The translations under genes and the position numbers were made by a program. The notes below the pieces were generated by a model. The model was given only the letters and a program-made list of their open reading frames with translations. It had not been told where the DNA came from and did no database searches. From positions 532,896-596,895 of the forward strand of contig NZ_JAGYJK010000018.1 in NCBI RefSeq assembly GCF_018402175.1: a stretch of DNA of 64,000 nucleotides, written 5' to 3'. Source of the stretch: Yoonia sp. (GTDB lineage Bacteria; Pseudomonadota; Alphaproteobacteria; Rhodobacterales; Rhodobacteraceae). Positions 56,822-64,000 of the stretch are shown here, piece by piece. Positions within the stretch are counted from its first letter, which is position 1, and the number at the start of each line of letters is the position of its first letter.

Positions 56822-57637
56822 TTACTGGGCGTTGGGAAAGAATAACTGATCGCCACCAACCTGATACGCCGCAATGGCCTGCTGGCCCGCGTCGGAGACG
56901 AGCCAGTCGATGAATGCCTGTCCCTCCTGCGCCTTGACATGGGCATGACGCTCTGGATTGACGAGGATCACGCCATAGGGGTTGAAAAGGACCGGATCAC
57001 CCTCGTATGTGATGGTCAGGTCGCCACGGTTTGCAAATGACAACCATGTGCCACGGTCGGTCAGTGCATAGGCCGGAACTTGGACCGCAGTGTTCAGCGT
57101 GGCACCCATGCCGGACCCGGTTTCAAGATACCATGCGCCCTCGGGCACGATACCTGCGGCTGACCACAATGCCTGCTCCGCCTGATGGGTGCCACTATCG
57201 TCGCCGCGTGATGCAAAGGCTGCACCGGCCTGCGCGATCGCCGTCATCGCATCCGCTGCATTCTGTGCGGCGCGCGTTTTGGCGGGGTCACCGTCCGGCC
57301 CGACGATAACAAAGTCGTTATACATGACGTCGAAACGCTCGACGCCATAGCCTTCAGCAACGAATTGCTCCTCTGCGGGAAGTGCATGAACGAAGACCAC
57401 ATCGACATCACCGCGGCGTCCAGTTTCCAAAGCTTGCCCTGTGCCCTGTGCGACAACGCGGACTTCTATGCCTGTTTCTTCCGAGAACAGGGGCAAGATA
57501 TGTCCGAACAGACCTGAGTTTTCAGTCGATGTCGTCGAGGCGACGGTGATGAAATCCTGCGCAAAGGCCGGAACAGCCACAATCGATCCCAGGCTAGATA
57601 CGGCACAGAGCAGAATAGCCCGCGTGTTTAGTGGCAT
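56822..57637 (-). CDS. tupA: Tungstate ABC transporter substrate-binding protein
   Basis: 271 residues from MPLNTRAILLCAVSSLG, a signal peptide (cleavage near AFAQD), with AAGGAGA upstream. VASTTSTENSGLFGHILP carries the TTTS-type oxyanion motif of TupA; VVAQGTGQALETGRRGDVDVVFVH and SRGDDSGTHQAE are other hallmarks. Binds tungstate (or molybdate) in the periplasm. Only a remnant of the ATPase gene remains upstream and no permease gene is seen, so transport through this locus is probably lost. Confidence 0.92.
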   Translation of the reverse strand: MPLNTRAILLCAVSSLGSIVAVPAFAQDFITVASTTSTENSGLFGHILPLFSEETGIEVRVVAQGTGQALETGRRGDVDVVFVHALPAEEQFVAEGYGVERFDVMYNDFVIVGPDGDPAKTRAAQNAADAMTAIAQAGAAFASRGDDSGTHQAEQALWSAAGIVPEGAWYLETGSGMGATLNTAVQVPAYALTDRGTWLSFANRGDLTITYEGDPVLFNPYGVILVNPERHAHVKAQEGQAFIDWLVSDAGQQAIAAYQVGGDQLFFPNAQ

Positions 57638-57662
57638 GTTGATCTTCTCCTTGTTGAGCAAT

Positions 57663-57830
57663 TTAAGATAACCAGACGCGTTCGCCACCCAGAAAATCCC
57701 GGGCTTGGGATGTCTGGGGCGCGTCAAAGAACTGGACAGCGGGGCCATGTTCGATCAGCCGTCAACGATAGGAAAATGCAAGGTCCTGCGCAAGGCCGCC
57801 GCGCGCGGTGACACGGTGATCATTGCGCAA
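57663..57830 (-). pseudogene. tupC: Remnant of tungstate ABC ATPase gene (C-terminal end)
   Basis: On the minus strand, 25 bases before tupA, one frame reads GGLAQDLAFSYR, an in-frame TGA, then RLIEHGPAVQFFDAP and QARDFLGGERVWLS before TAA at 57663. This is the C-terminal tail typical of TupC-type ATPases. No Walker motifs are found upstream, and the similarity ends around 57830, about 150 bases from the attachment-site-like tRNA fragment. A decayed gene truncated by deletion or by the neighbouring integration. Confidence 0.7.
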
Positions 57831-57880
57831 GCAACATCAGGTAAATAAAAAGCCCAACCACGACAGGGGGTCGCCCCCAC

Positions 57881-57907
57881 AAAGAGCAAAGAGCAAAGAG
57901 CAAAGAC
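57881..57907. repeat. Heptamer tandem repeat AAAGAGC (three full copies plus a partial)
   Basis: AAAGAGC occurs at 57881, 57888 and 57895, followed by AAAGAC. A GGGGG-TCG-CCCCC hairpin lies just before it. The stretch is between the tupC remnant and the tRNA-Arg fragment, consistent with a rearranged junction. Confidence 0.75.
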
Positions 57908-57985
57908 AATCGCGCCCCAACCGGCGAACGGCGCAAGCGCAAGTCCGGCACCCAACGGCAGGCCGATCATCAGCAACTGATAAAA

Positions 57986-58039
57986 TGGTGATCCCACGAG
58001 GACTCGAACCCCGAACCTGCTGATTAGAAGTCAGCTGCT
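57986..58039 (-). other. tRNA-Arg(TCT) 3'-half, probable attachment site (attL) of an integrated element
   Basis: On the minus strand: anticodon stem-loop GCTGA-CTTCTAA-TCAGC (anticodon TCT), variable loop, T arm with TTCGAGT and acceptor 3' strand TGGGATCA ending CCA. The 5' half is not tRNA: bases right of 58039 cannot form a D arm or pair with the acceptor strand. This is what remains on the chromosome side when a tRNA-targeting element integrates; the integrase gene begins 144 bases to the right. Confidence 0.8.
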
Positions 58040-58182
58040 TTACTAGAACATCGAGATACATGAGTAATCATTCTTCCTTTGATTTATTGACTATTTTAGA
58101 AGATCACTGTATATACTTACTCATAAGAAATCATAGTGACACACAGTTTTTGTAACCCACTTGTAACCCCGGAGCCAGCACA

Positions 58183-59363
58183 ATGCCACGTTTGGTGGAC
58201 AAGAACCTGACAGACAGCATGGTACGCGCAGCGCCTGCCAAAGACCGCCGATACGACTTGTTCGACGGAAATACCCGTGGTTTTGGGCTGCGCGTTGGAA
58301 CAGGGGGCAAGAAGAGCTTCTTTGTCATGCGTCGAATCGACGGACAGATGAAGAGGCGCACTTTAGGAACATATCCGTCGCTCACGCTTGCTAACGCGCG
58401 CACGGCTGCGGCCAAAGAGCTGGTACGGATGGCCAGCGGCAAGGAAGAGAAACCAACCGAGGGGCGACTGTTTCGAGACATATACGAAGACTGGATGGCG
58501 CGAGACCAAGCAGAGAACCGCACACTGCGTCAGGTTCGCAGTGCTATGGAGGTTCACGTCCTACCCAAGCTTGCCAAACGCAAGATAGAAGACATCAAGA
58601 AGGGCGACATCATCCGACTAATCGATAGCATCGCCGATTCTGGGAAAGGCACCCAAGCAAACCGCGTGTTGGCCCACGTCAAAAGGATGTTCAGCTGGGC
58701 TGCAAAGCGCGATCTTGTACGCGCCAACCCCGCAGCAGATGTCGAGAAGGTCTGGCGTGAAGTGAGCCGGAGTCGGGTCCTATCACCCGCGGAAATCTGC
58801 CAGATTATGCTAAGCGCACGCGCCCTTGATTACCCATTCGGTCCGTACATTCGGCTCTTGCTCCTCGTTGCACAGCGCCGCGACGAAGTTGCGGCTATGC
58901 GGTGGTCTGAGACCGACCTTGCGGCAAAAACATGGACTATCCCCGGTTCGCGGACGAAAAATCGGGATAGCCATCAAGTGCAGTTCTCCAATCAAGCCAT
59001 GGATATCTTGCAGGTGTTGCCCCGTTTCGAGGACACAGACTTTGTCTTTCCGGCTACGAGTTCTCGTACGGAGGGGGACAGGGGCCGATCTCTGGCTTCA
59101 GCAACGCAAAGCGCCGCCTTGACGCATCCAGCGGTGTAGGAGGCTGGCGATTTCATGACTTCCGCCGCGCTTTTGCCTCTCATGCGACTGAGCGGCTGGG
59201 CGTTTCGCCTGCGGTGGCAGATAAGGTTCTGGCCCATAGGACGGGCGTCGTGCGCGGTGTTGCAGCAGTCTACAATCGCGCAGAACTGTTGGGTGAACGC
59301 AGGGAAGCCCTGCAACTGTGGGCAGATTGGCTCGATGAATTGACACAGACCCATGAACAATGA
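58183..59363 (+). CDS. Tyrosine integrase, P4/DUF4102 type, frameshifted near the C-terminus
   Basis: About 394 residues when rejoined. N-terminal DUF4102-like domain (LTDSMVRAAPAKDRRYDLFD, then RRTLGTYPSLTLANART), SAM-like core-binding domain, and catalytic domain with Arg in QRRDEVAAMRW (about residue 233). The literal frame ends at 59139; one extra G in the run at 59073-59077 restores GPISGFSNAKRRLD, the HxxR in WRFHDFRRAFASHAT and the nucleophile Tyr in AAVYNRAELL, ending at 59363. Placed beside the tRNA-Arg fragment, the normal position for such an enzyme. Confidence 0.9.
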
Positions 59364-59619
59364 TGACACCAATTTGATTGCGCTAAATGAGGTTGGGTGC
59401 ATGCTCAAGTACCTCGTGCATCACGCGGTACGATTTGACGCAGGGCAAAGCCCAAGATTGGCCTTACCGCACATTCATGTGAAATTTTTGCTGGTGGAAT
59501 GTCGGAACTTATTAGACGCGGTCACGATGAGATTAGCGCCTTATCAGGCAGGAGAGAGAAAAAGCCCGGAAAGCTGCATTTCCGCTATCAGGCTACCCGC
59601 CAAGCGCTCTGTATTCTAG
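59353..59619 (+). CDS. Hypothetical protein of the integrated element
   Basis: 88 residues, MNNDDTNLIALNEVGCMLK onward; overlaps the restored integrase end by 11 bases. No recognised domain, no signal peptide. Its last 40 codons overlap the next ORF in another frame, so it may be the N-terminal part of that gene separated by an indel, or spurious at its 3' end. Confidence 0.4.
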   Translation: MNNDDTNLIALNEVGCMLKYLVHHAVRFDAGQSPRLALPHIHVKFLLVECRNLLDAVTMRLAPYQAGERKSPESCISAIRLPAKRSVF

Positions 59620-60080
59620 AAGACCTTGAAGCAGGCCGGACGATAGCAGACGCCAGCATGATCTTGTTCCAGTCATACGCAGAGTCAGCGGTGGGCGGCC
59701 CCAGTCCAATTTATCTTGGGATCACCCCAACATCCCAGCGACCAGACAATCGCACTATCTTCTTGAGGGCAGCGGCCATCAAGCTCTGGAAAGTGCCGCA
59801 AGCAAACCGGGATAAGATTGTGAGGGACGCCGTCAAGATCGGTATTTTGGATAAATCGCCACAAAGTCATGCAAAGCGCATGCGCGCATTCGCAAAACGC
59901 GTTGAGAATGTGGATCAACGTCCACTGAATGTGGTCGGACCGAACACTTACAATCAACGTGATGGCAATAATCCCTCCCAACCTAAACGACGCAAACCAG
60001 CGCCTGAGTGGTTTCATTGGAAAATCGTCAACGATCTCGTGGATAAACACGGATACAAGGAACTGAGCGACTTCATTTGA
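59499..60080 (+). CDS. Hypothetical protein of the integrated element
   Basis: 193 residues from MSELIRRGHDEISALSGR, basic, soluble. Segments HFRYQATRQALCILEDLEAG and PQANRDKIVRDAVKIGILDK look like real folded sequence, and the tail is rich in Lys/Pro (QPKRRKPAPEWFHW). No family recognised. Same strand and order as integrase and alpA. Confidence 0.6.
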   Translation: MSELIRRGHDEISALSGRREKKPGKLHFRYQATRQALCILEDLEAGRTIADASMILFQSYAESAVGGPSPIYLGITPTSQRPDNRTIFLRAAAIKLWKVPQANRDKIVRDAVKIGILDKSPQSHAKRMRAFAKRVENVDQRPLNVVGPNTYNQRDGNNPSQPKRRKPAPEWFHWKIVNDLVDKHGYKELSDFI

Positions 60081-60161
60081 CTTTCTACACGCACCCCCAG
60101 TCGTGTAGGGAAGCTTGCAAGCCAACCTGTGTGAACATCGCGCATCATACAGGAGCATGTT

Positions 60162-60356
60162 ATGGCTAAGGCGATCCAATCTTGGGAACGAGTACAGCTG
60201 CGGGTCCCATACACACGGACACATATCACCCGCCTTGAGAAGGCGGGGCTGTTTCCTCGCCGCGTGCGGCTTGGCGCTGGACGGGTTGGCTGGGTTGAGG
60301 AAGAAATCGACGCTTGGATCGAGAGCCGCATCGCTGAGCGGGATGGTCAAGAATGA
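60162..60356 (+). CDS. AlpA-like transcriptional regulator / excisionase
   Basis: 64 residues. RVPYTRTHITRLEKAGLFPRR is the winged-helix/MerR-like HTH seen in AlpA regulators of P4-type satellites, and WVEEEIDAWIESRIAER is the matching C-terminal helix. Probably controls integrase and the operon behind it. Overlaps the next gene by 4 bases. Confidence 0.85.
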   Translation: MAKAIQSWERVQLRVPYTRTHITRLEKAGLFPRRVRLGAGRVGWVEEEIDAWIESRIAERDGQE

Positions 60357-61462
60357 GCGGCGCCCAGCCGCGCTTCGTGCTTCGTCATGCCAGTGACGCA
60401 CAGAAGGTCCAGACAGCGCGATACCTTGTGAAAGGCTGGCTCGGCTCGACTGGTCTGTCGGTCGTGTATGGCGAAAGCAACTCGGGCAAGTCATTCTTCG
60501 CGATAGACTTTGGGTTTCATGTTGCGGCAGGAGAGCCGTGGCAAGGGCGCCTCGTGAAACAGGGGCGTGTACTTCTCTTGGCAGCGGAGGGAGCCGCTGG
60601 TATCCCCAACCGCCTCAAGGCCATCAAGCTGGCTAACCCCGAATTTTCCTCCCGTGCCGAAAGCAATTTCAGCTACATTACGGGTCAGTTCGATCTGCGG
60701 TCGGACACTCACCGCGAGGAAATCTGTGCGCTTGTCAGAGACCAACCGCCAGCACTCCTGATCATCGACACCTTAGCTTTGACTTTCGGCGATGGCTTGG
60801 AGAACGAGGCCGGCGACATGGCGCAGTATGTTAAGCAGGTCTCCGCTCTCGGTGCCCCTTTCAATTGCCACGTCATGCTGATCCACCATCCCGGAAAGGA
60901 TGCCAGTCGAGGCATGAGGGGTAGCAGTGTACTCCGCGCTGCGATCGACACGGAAATAATAATCGAGACCAATGCTCGGCATGGCATCCGAACAGCGAAA
61001 ATTACAAAACAGAGAGAGGGCGCAACGGGGCAAACTGTTGGCTTTGAATTGGAGGTGGTAGAGTTGGGCACGGATGAGGACGGAGACCCCATCACCAGCT
61101 GTGTCGTTGTGCCAATTAGTGCCACATCCACACAGCGCCGAAAAGTGCCGACAGGAAACGCAAAAGCAGCCCTGCAAGCGCTGCACGATGCGCTTGAAGC
61201 GCATGGTCGCCAAGTACCCCACTTTCCGGCAGCCACCGGTAACGCAGTCGAGAAATCGACTTGGTACGAGGCATTCTTGGCCAATCAAGGCAATAAGAAC
61301 CTGAAGTCCGAGAGTAGTCGAAAGAACTTCAAACGTGCCGCCACATGGCTCGAAGAGAACGGCTACATCGAGACCCAAGGAGAGTATGTCTGGGTCAGTA
61401 GTGCCGACAAAGACAACGATGGACATGTCCCGGACATGTCCGATAAATTTGCAACCGATTGA
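60353..61462 (+). CDS. RepA-like AAA ATPase (AAA_25), replication helicase candidate
   Basis: 369 residues. Walker A YGESNSGKSFFAID (about 38-51), Walker B ALLIIDTLALTFGDG (about 134-148) and HVMLIHHPGKDASRGMRGSS, the RepA/RecA-like hexameric helicase pattern. C-terminal about 100 residues contain a winged-helix-like segment. Common in prophages, plasmids and satellites for own-origin replication. The end encodes two GGACATGTCC palindromes. Confidence 0.85.
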   Translation: MSGAQPRFVLRHASDAQKVQTARYLVKGWLGSTGLSVVYGESNSGKSFFAIDFGFHVAAGEPWQGRLVKQGRVLLLAAEGAAGIPNRLKAIKLANPEFSSRAESNFSYITGQFDLRSDTHREEICALVRDQPPALLIIDTLALTFGDGLENEAGDMAQYVKQVSALGAPFNCHVMLIHHPGKDASRGMRGSSVLRAAIDTEIIIETNARHGIRTAKITKQREGATGQTVGFELEVVELGTDEDGDPITSCVVVPISATSTQRRKVPTGNAKAALQALHDALEAHGRQVPHFPAATGNAVEKSTWYEAFLANQGNKNLKSESSRKNFKRAATWLEENGYIETQGEYVWVSSADKDNDGHVPDMSDKFATD

Positions 61463-61474
61463 CTGGACAGACAG

Positions 61475-61500
61475 GGACACCCCCTAAAGGGTGTCCTGTT
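61475..61500 (+). terminator. Rho-independent-like terminator after the repA-like gene
   Basis: GGACACCC/GGGTGTCC perfect 8-bp stem with a 6-base loop, followed by TGTTGT, 12 bases past the stop. A second hairpin CCCGCCC/GGGCGGG follows at 61560-61578. Confidence 0.7.
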
Positions 61501-61945
61501 GTCCAGTTCGGCAAGAGGTACAAATTTCCGTCCTATATCCCGGTAAATTCGGGAATTATCCCGCCCCTAGAGGGCGGGGTTCCTGACAGTTGGAATAGAG
61601 AATAAAACCTATTTCTCTGCATCACCCTGCTATTGGCACTTCTACCGTATCGCTGAAGGTGTATCGAATTTTTCATTATCTGGCCTGCTTGGGGCAGGCC
61701 ATTAAATTACTTTAAAACAATATGATAGAGGCCAAAAGAGCGAGCCACTACATGAGTGGAAGGCCTTCTGTAGCATCAAGTTTTGCGGTTCCACTACCAA
61801 CCAGCACTGTGCAGAGCAGGCATCAAAGTGCCTCCCCATCCCAGTGAAAGTGCGTTTGCACTTTTCGTTCGCATAGCGGAAAGACGGCTATCTCCGTGGC
61901 GGCACGATAAACGGCGTTACTGTTTAATGCCCCCTGGGCCGGTGA
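61501..61945. other. Non-coding or unassigned stretch in the integrated element
   Basis: Low-GC DNA of 445 bases. It holds the CCCGCCC/GGGCGGG hairpin (61560-61578) and A/T-rich sequence around 61690-61720. A short open frame at 61783-61971 on the plus strand has no ribosome site or recognisable sequence and is not called. An origin of replication for the repA-like gene could lie here; no iteron array is visible. Confidence 0.5.
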
Positions 61946-62233
61946 TTACAGCGCCTCTGGTGCCTGTCTGACAATATCCGCAGCCGCGGTGTAAGTATCG
62001 GTTCCAGACATCGTACCGCCCCGCACCCGGCACTGGGTATAGGCTGACAGGAGCCGGCCAATGTCGCGTCCATCGATAGAGCAGTAGGACACGCTGCGAT
62101 CGTACGTGGTAGCACCCGCAGGCAAAGAGAACATCAAGGCGATCAGAAAAAGCATTCCTGCCGTTATAAGCCAGCTTGCCGTTCGGCTATAGTGAACTAA
62201 CCATCGCTGAAATCTTATCCAATTCCGGGTCAT
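61946..62233 (-). CDS. Hypothetical small membrane or secreted protein
   Basis: 95 residues. Basic start (MTRNWIRFQRWLVHYSR), one hydrophobic helix (ASWLITAGMLFLIALMFSL) ending in PAGATT, which could be a signal peptide cleavage site, then a polar domain with two Cys (SYCSIDG, YTQCRVRGG). No family recognised. Confidence 0.5.
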   Translation of the reverse strand: MTRNWIRFQRWLVHYSRTASWLITAGMLFLIALMFSLPAGATTYDRSVSYCSIDGRDIGRLLSAYTQCRVRGGTMSGTDTYTAAADIVRQAPEAL

Positions 62234-62413
62234 TCAGAAAACCTGTCACAATAATCTAGGCCCGTCGACACCGGTGGGAGTGCCGGTGGAGCGAGACAAC
62301 TCGTTTAAAGTAGGGCAAAGTATGCCGGTCTGCCAAATGCCAGCCCACCGGCGGTTACAGGCGCTCCGAAGGGTCCCGGAAACAGGAACACAGGACATTG
62401 ACCGCCTTGTGGA

Positions 62414-62860
62414 TCATTGATCACTCTCTAGGGATACTGGCAGGAACCCGAACCGCACCAGCCTGTCTCTGATTTCCTGCTCGATCATCTCCACCGAGCG
62501 TTCCTGCGTCGTGATTTCAACCTTGTCAGTGAACATGCCGAGGTGACGCCCTATAAGCTCCAACGCCCGCACACGGGTGCTATCGGTCTTGGCCTCCAGT
62601 GCCTCATGCTCAAGCCGCTCTAGGACGGCCTCTGCGTGACTGAGCCGCAACATGCGCCGTTCCTCCTCTTGCTCCGCCCTTAACTCCGAGACCCTTAGAG
62701 CCACCTTGGGGTTTGTCGCGAGGCGGCACGATTCCACCCATACGCTCTCGGGCTTCATGCCATCGGCATCATATGCCTGTCGGTAGGCATCGCTGGCGGG
62801 CACGCCGTCGACAATGCCGAGGGCGAACGCGTTCTGTTTTGCGGTGAGGTGGGCTGACAT
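62414..62860 (-). CDS. Terminase small subunit-like protein
   Basis: 148 residues from MSAHLTAKQNAFALGIVDG; GGAG lies upstream. LTAKQNAFALGIVDGVPASD followed by AYRQAYDADG is the N-terminal DNA-binding HTH of phage TerS proteins (T-x-KQxxFxxxYxxGxxxxxAxxxAGY pattern). A coiled-coil segment (about 60-110) with ERRMLRLSHAEAVLERLEHE could mediate oligomerisation. No large terminase or capsid genes are seen. On the opposite strand to integrase and repA. Confidence 0.72.
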   Translation of the reverse strand: MSAHLTAKQNAFALGIVDGVPASDAYRQAYDADGMKPESVWVESCRLATNPKVALRVSELRAEQEEERRMLRLSHAEAVLERLEHEALEAKTDSTRVRALELIGRHLGMFTDKVEITTQERSVEMIEQEIRDRLVRFGFLPVSLESDQ

Positions 62861-63011
62861 CCCAAAACTCCAAATCATCTGATATACGTTATAATATAAC
62901 ATATATACGCCGTCTTTAACAATCCTTGTTCTGGCTCAGTGACATGAGGTATGCTGTGGGGATACTTACTATTGTGACCCTGCCTGAATGAGGCAGCCAG
63001 AGGAGTATAAA

Positions 63012-63140
63012 ATGCAAGACCCAATGGATCAGTTCTTGTCGGCACTGAGAGGGCTAGAGAAGGTCAAGACGCCTCTCAGCGTGGAAACTCAGCCATCGAC
63101 CACCGCCACGACAGAGCGCCAAGTAGACCCAAAAAAATGA
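63012..63140 (+). CDS. Small ORF, 42 residues
   Basis: MQDPMDQFLSALRGLEKV, then TPLSVETQPSTTATTE; a strong GAGGAG site precedes the ATG. No family known. The stop overlaps the start of the next ORF by 4 bases. It shares a repeated stretch with the next ORF (ACGCCTCTCAGCG followed by GAAACTCAGCCATCGAC). Confidence 0.55.
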   Translation: MQDPMDQFLSALRGLEKVKTPLSVETQPSTTATTERQVDPKK

Positions 63141-63388
63141 CACCGCAGGAAATTGCAGAGTACTTGAACGACGGCCTCTTTCCGAGGAATAGAGACCGAA
63201 GCTATACGCCTCTCGGCGCCGAAACTCAACGATCGACTGGCGACACAGCCGCCTCGGGTTCATCCAGACAGCAAGCTTACGACCCGAACGCTGTGGAGAC
63301 GGAGAAGATGGGCGTCCGGCAAGAAGCCTTGCGCCGCTTGAAGGCAGACCAATTGTCGAAGCCGCAACGGGGCCAGACAAAAACCTAA
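63137..63388 (+). CDS. Small ORF, 83 residues
   Basis: MTPQEIAEYLNDGLFPRNRD with YTPLGAETQRSTGDTAAS, a paralogous echo of the preceding ORF, then a polar Lys/Gln-rich tail. Translationally coupled to 63012-63140. Unknown function; charged and likely unstructured. Confidence 0.5.
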   Translation: MTPQEIAEYLNDGLFPRNRDRSYTPLGAETQRSTGDTAASGSSRQQAYDPNAVETEKMGVRQEALRRLKADQLSKPQRGQTKT

Positions 63389-64000
63389 AAATCCCTAAAA
63401 AGATGTGCGTGAAATGTTTCTCGAAGAATAAATCAAATCCACCATTGACATAGAAACTAATCGCATGGCCCCACGAAAACTTGCTCAACACTTCTTGAAT
63501 TCAAGATAAATATTACATGAGACATAATACTCGAACCCCATCAACCTCCAATTGCCCTGATGATACTGCCTGCTATCCACCAAGATGAAGTGGTTTGGAA
63601 ATTTCGGGAAAAAAATATATCACACTTTCGAGGGAATAACATTCATTACCGTAATCCCAATAAACAGGCTTAGCAGAGAGTATATTCTTACCTTCGTAAA
63701 ATTGTAAATAACTATATAAAACCTTATTTTTTTCATGAAACATGACAACCTCCATCTGCACATGGAGGGCGAAAAATTTGCTACCAACCTGACGTAGTGA
63801 AGCATGCTGCTGACATTCCCCAAGTGAAATGCCGATTGGCGGTAAGATTGCTTGATTGTGTCAGTCGATCAAGTCTTTTCCGGCCTGTACTTGCAGAAGG
63901 TCGTGAGGTCGTCCGGAGTGGGGCAGCCACCAAGGCCGCTTGCTGCAGATAAGGCCCCTCACTGTCCGATTTTCTGCTAGCAGCTCAGAATACGGGTTAC
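63389..64000. other. Low-GC right end of window, no confident gene
   Basis: About 610 bases, clearly A/T-richer than the core. A minus-strand frame at 63573-63761 would give 62 residues (MQMEVVMFHEKNKVLYSY) but with no ribosome site or known family. Nothing else can be supported; a gene may begin beyond the edge. No copy of the tRNA-Arg 3' end is found here, so the element extends further. Confidence 0.5.

Noticed and set aside
57755..57997. Minus-strand ORF with a hydrophobic stretch (GLPLGAGLALAPFAGWG)
   Set aside because: It runs through the tRNA fragment, the heptamer repeat and the tupC remnant in a different frame; more likely chance or debris than a gene.
57986..58061. Complete tRNA-Arg gene
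   Set aside because: Only the anticodon arm, T arm and 3' acceptor strand are present; no D arm and no matching 5' acceptor strand can be formed.
61783..61971. 62-codon plus-strand ORF in the integrated element
   Set aside because: No ribosome site, no recognisable sequence and it runs into the convergent 61946-62233 gene.

Overview
The window is high-GC chromosomal DNA of an alphaproteobacterium, almost certainly Rhodobacteraceae (Roseobacter group). The gene order miaB-phoH-ybeY-corC-lnt-metK-trmB-aroA-cmk, the irr/fabA-fabB-fabI block, a SAM/SAH-type riboswitch in front of metK and a head-spike pair of the Rhodobacter gene-transfer-agent type all point there. No species is named because nothing in the sequence fixes one.

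Layout. 1-10047: minus-strand housekeeping block (tRNA modification, ribosome maturation, lipoprotein acylation, SAM synthesis, shikimate pathway, CMP kinase), ending in a CatA-like acetyltransferase cut by the left edge. 10159-11962: a glycosyltransferase-like gene, a degenerate REP-associated tyrosine transposase and the iron regulator irr. Three 26-bp palindromes of one family lie between 3424 and 11549, two of them providing the stop codons of miaB and irr. 12111-17319: fabA, fabB and fabI, with a foreign KAP-type P-loop NTPase gene lodged between fabA and fabB; that gene is itself split by an IS5-like element, and precise removal of the element restores one reading frame. 17426-18922: a second IS, sitting inside a conserved intergenic repeat. 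18973-27770: FKBP isomerase, a HAD/hydrolase/PLP-dehydratase/MFS operon, a zinc alcohol dehydrogenase, an enolase-superfamily dehydratase and a SleB-type lipoprotein.

27795-39660 is a surface-polysaccharide locus: glycosyltransferases, acyltransferases, Wzy- and Wzx-like membrane proteins, a Wzc-like tyrosine kinase and an ExoY-like priming transferase. Embedded in it are a GTA head-spike-base gene and a probable spike/fibre gene. 39858-42452 is modABC. 42430-49154 is a probable arginine/guanidino-compound block: amino-acid ABC transporter, amidinohydrolase, TetR regulator, AruH-like transaminase, AruI-like decarboxylase. 49141-56741 is a carnitine/gamma-butyrobetaine cluster: CdhR-like regulator, BKACE, carnitine dehydrogenase fused to a thioesterase, acyl-CoA dehydrogenase, ADP-forming CoA ligase, crotonase. 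56822-57830 is tupA with a decayed tupC remnant.

From about 57986 to the right edge the DNA is lower in GC and belongs to an integrated element. It starts at a displaced 3' half of tRNA-Arg(TCT) and carries a tyrosine integrase, an AlpA-like regulator, a RepA-like AAA ATPase, a terminase-small-subunit-like gene and several small unknown ORFs: a gene set resembling a phage satellite (PICI-like). Its right end is outside the window.

Ten otherwise intact genes carry single-base frameshifts, half of them in short G/C or T runs and one in the essential metK. I read these mainly as sequencing or assembly indels and give restored gene spans.
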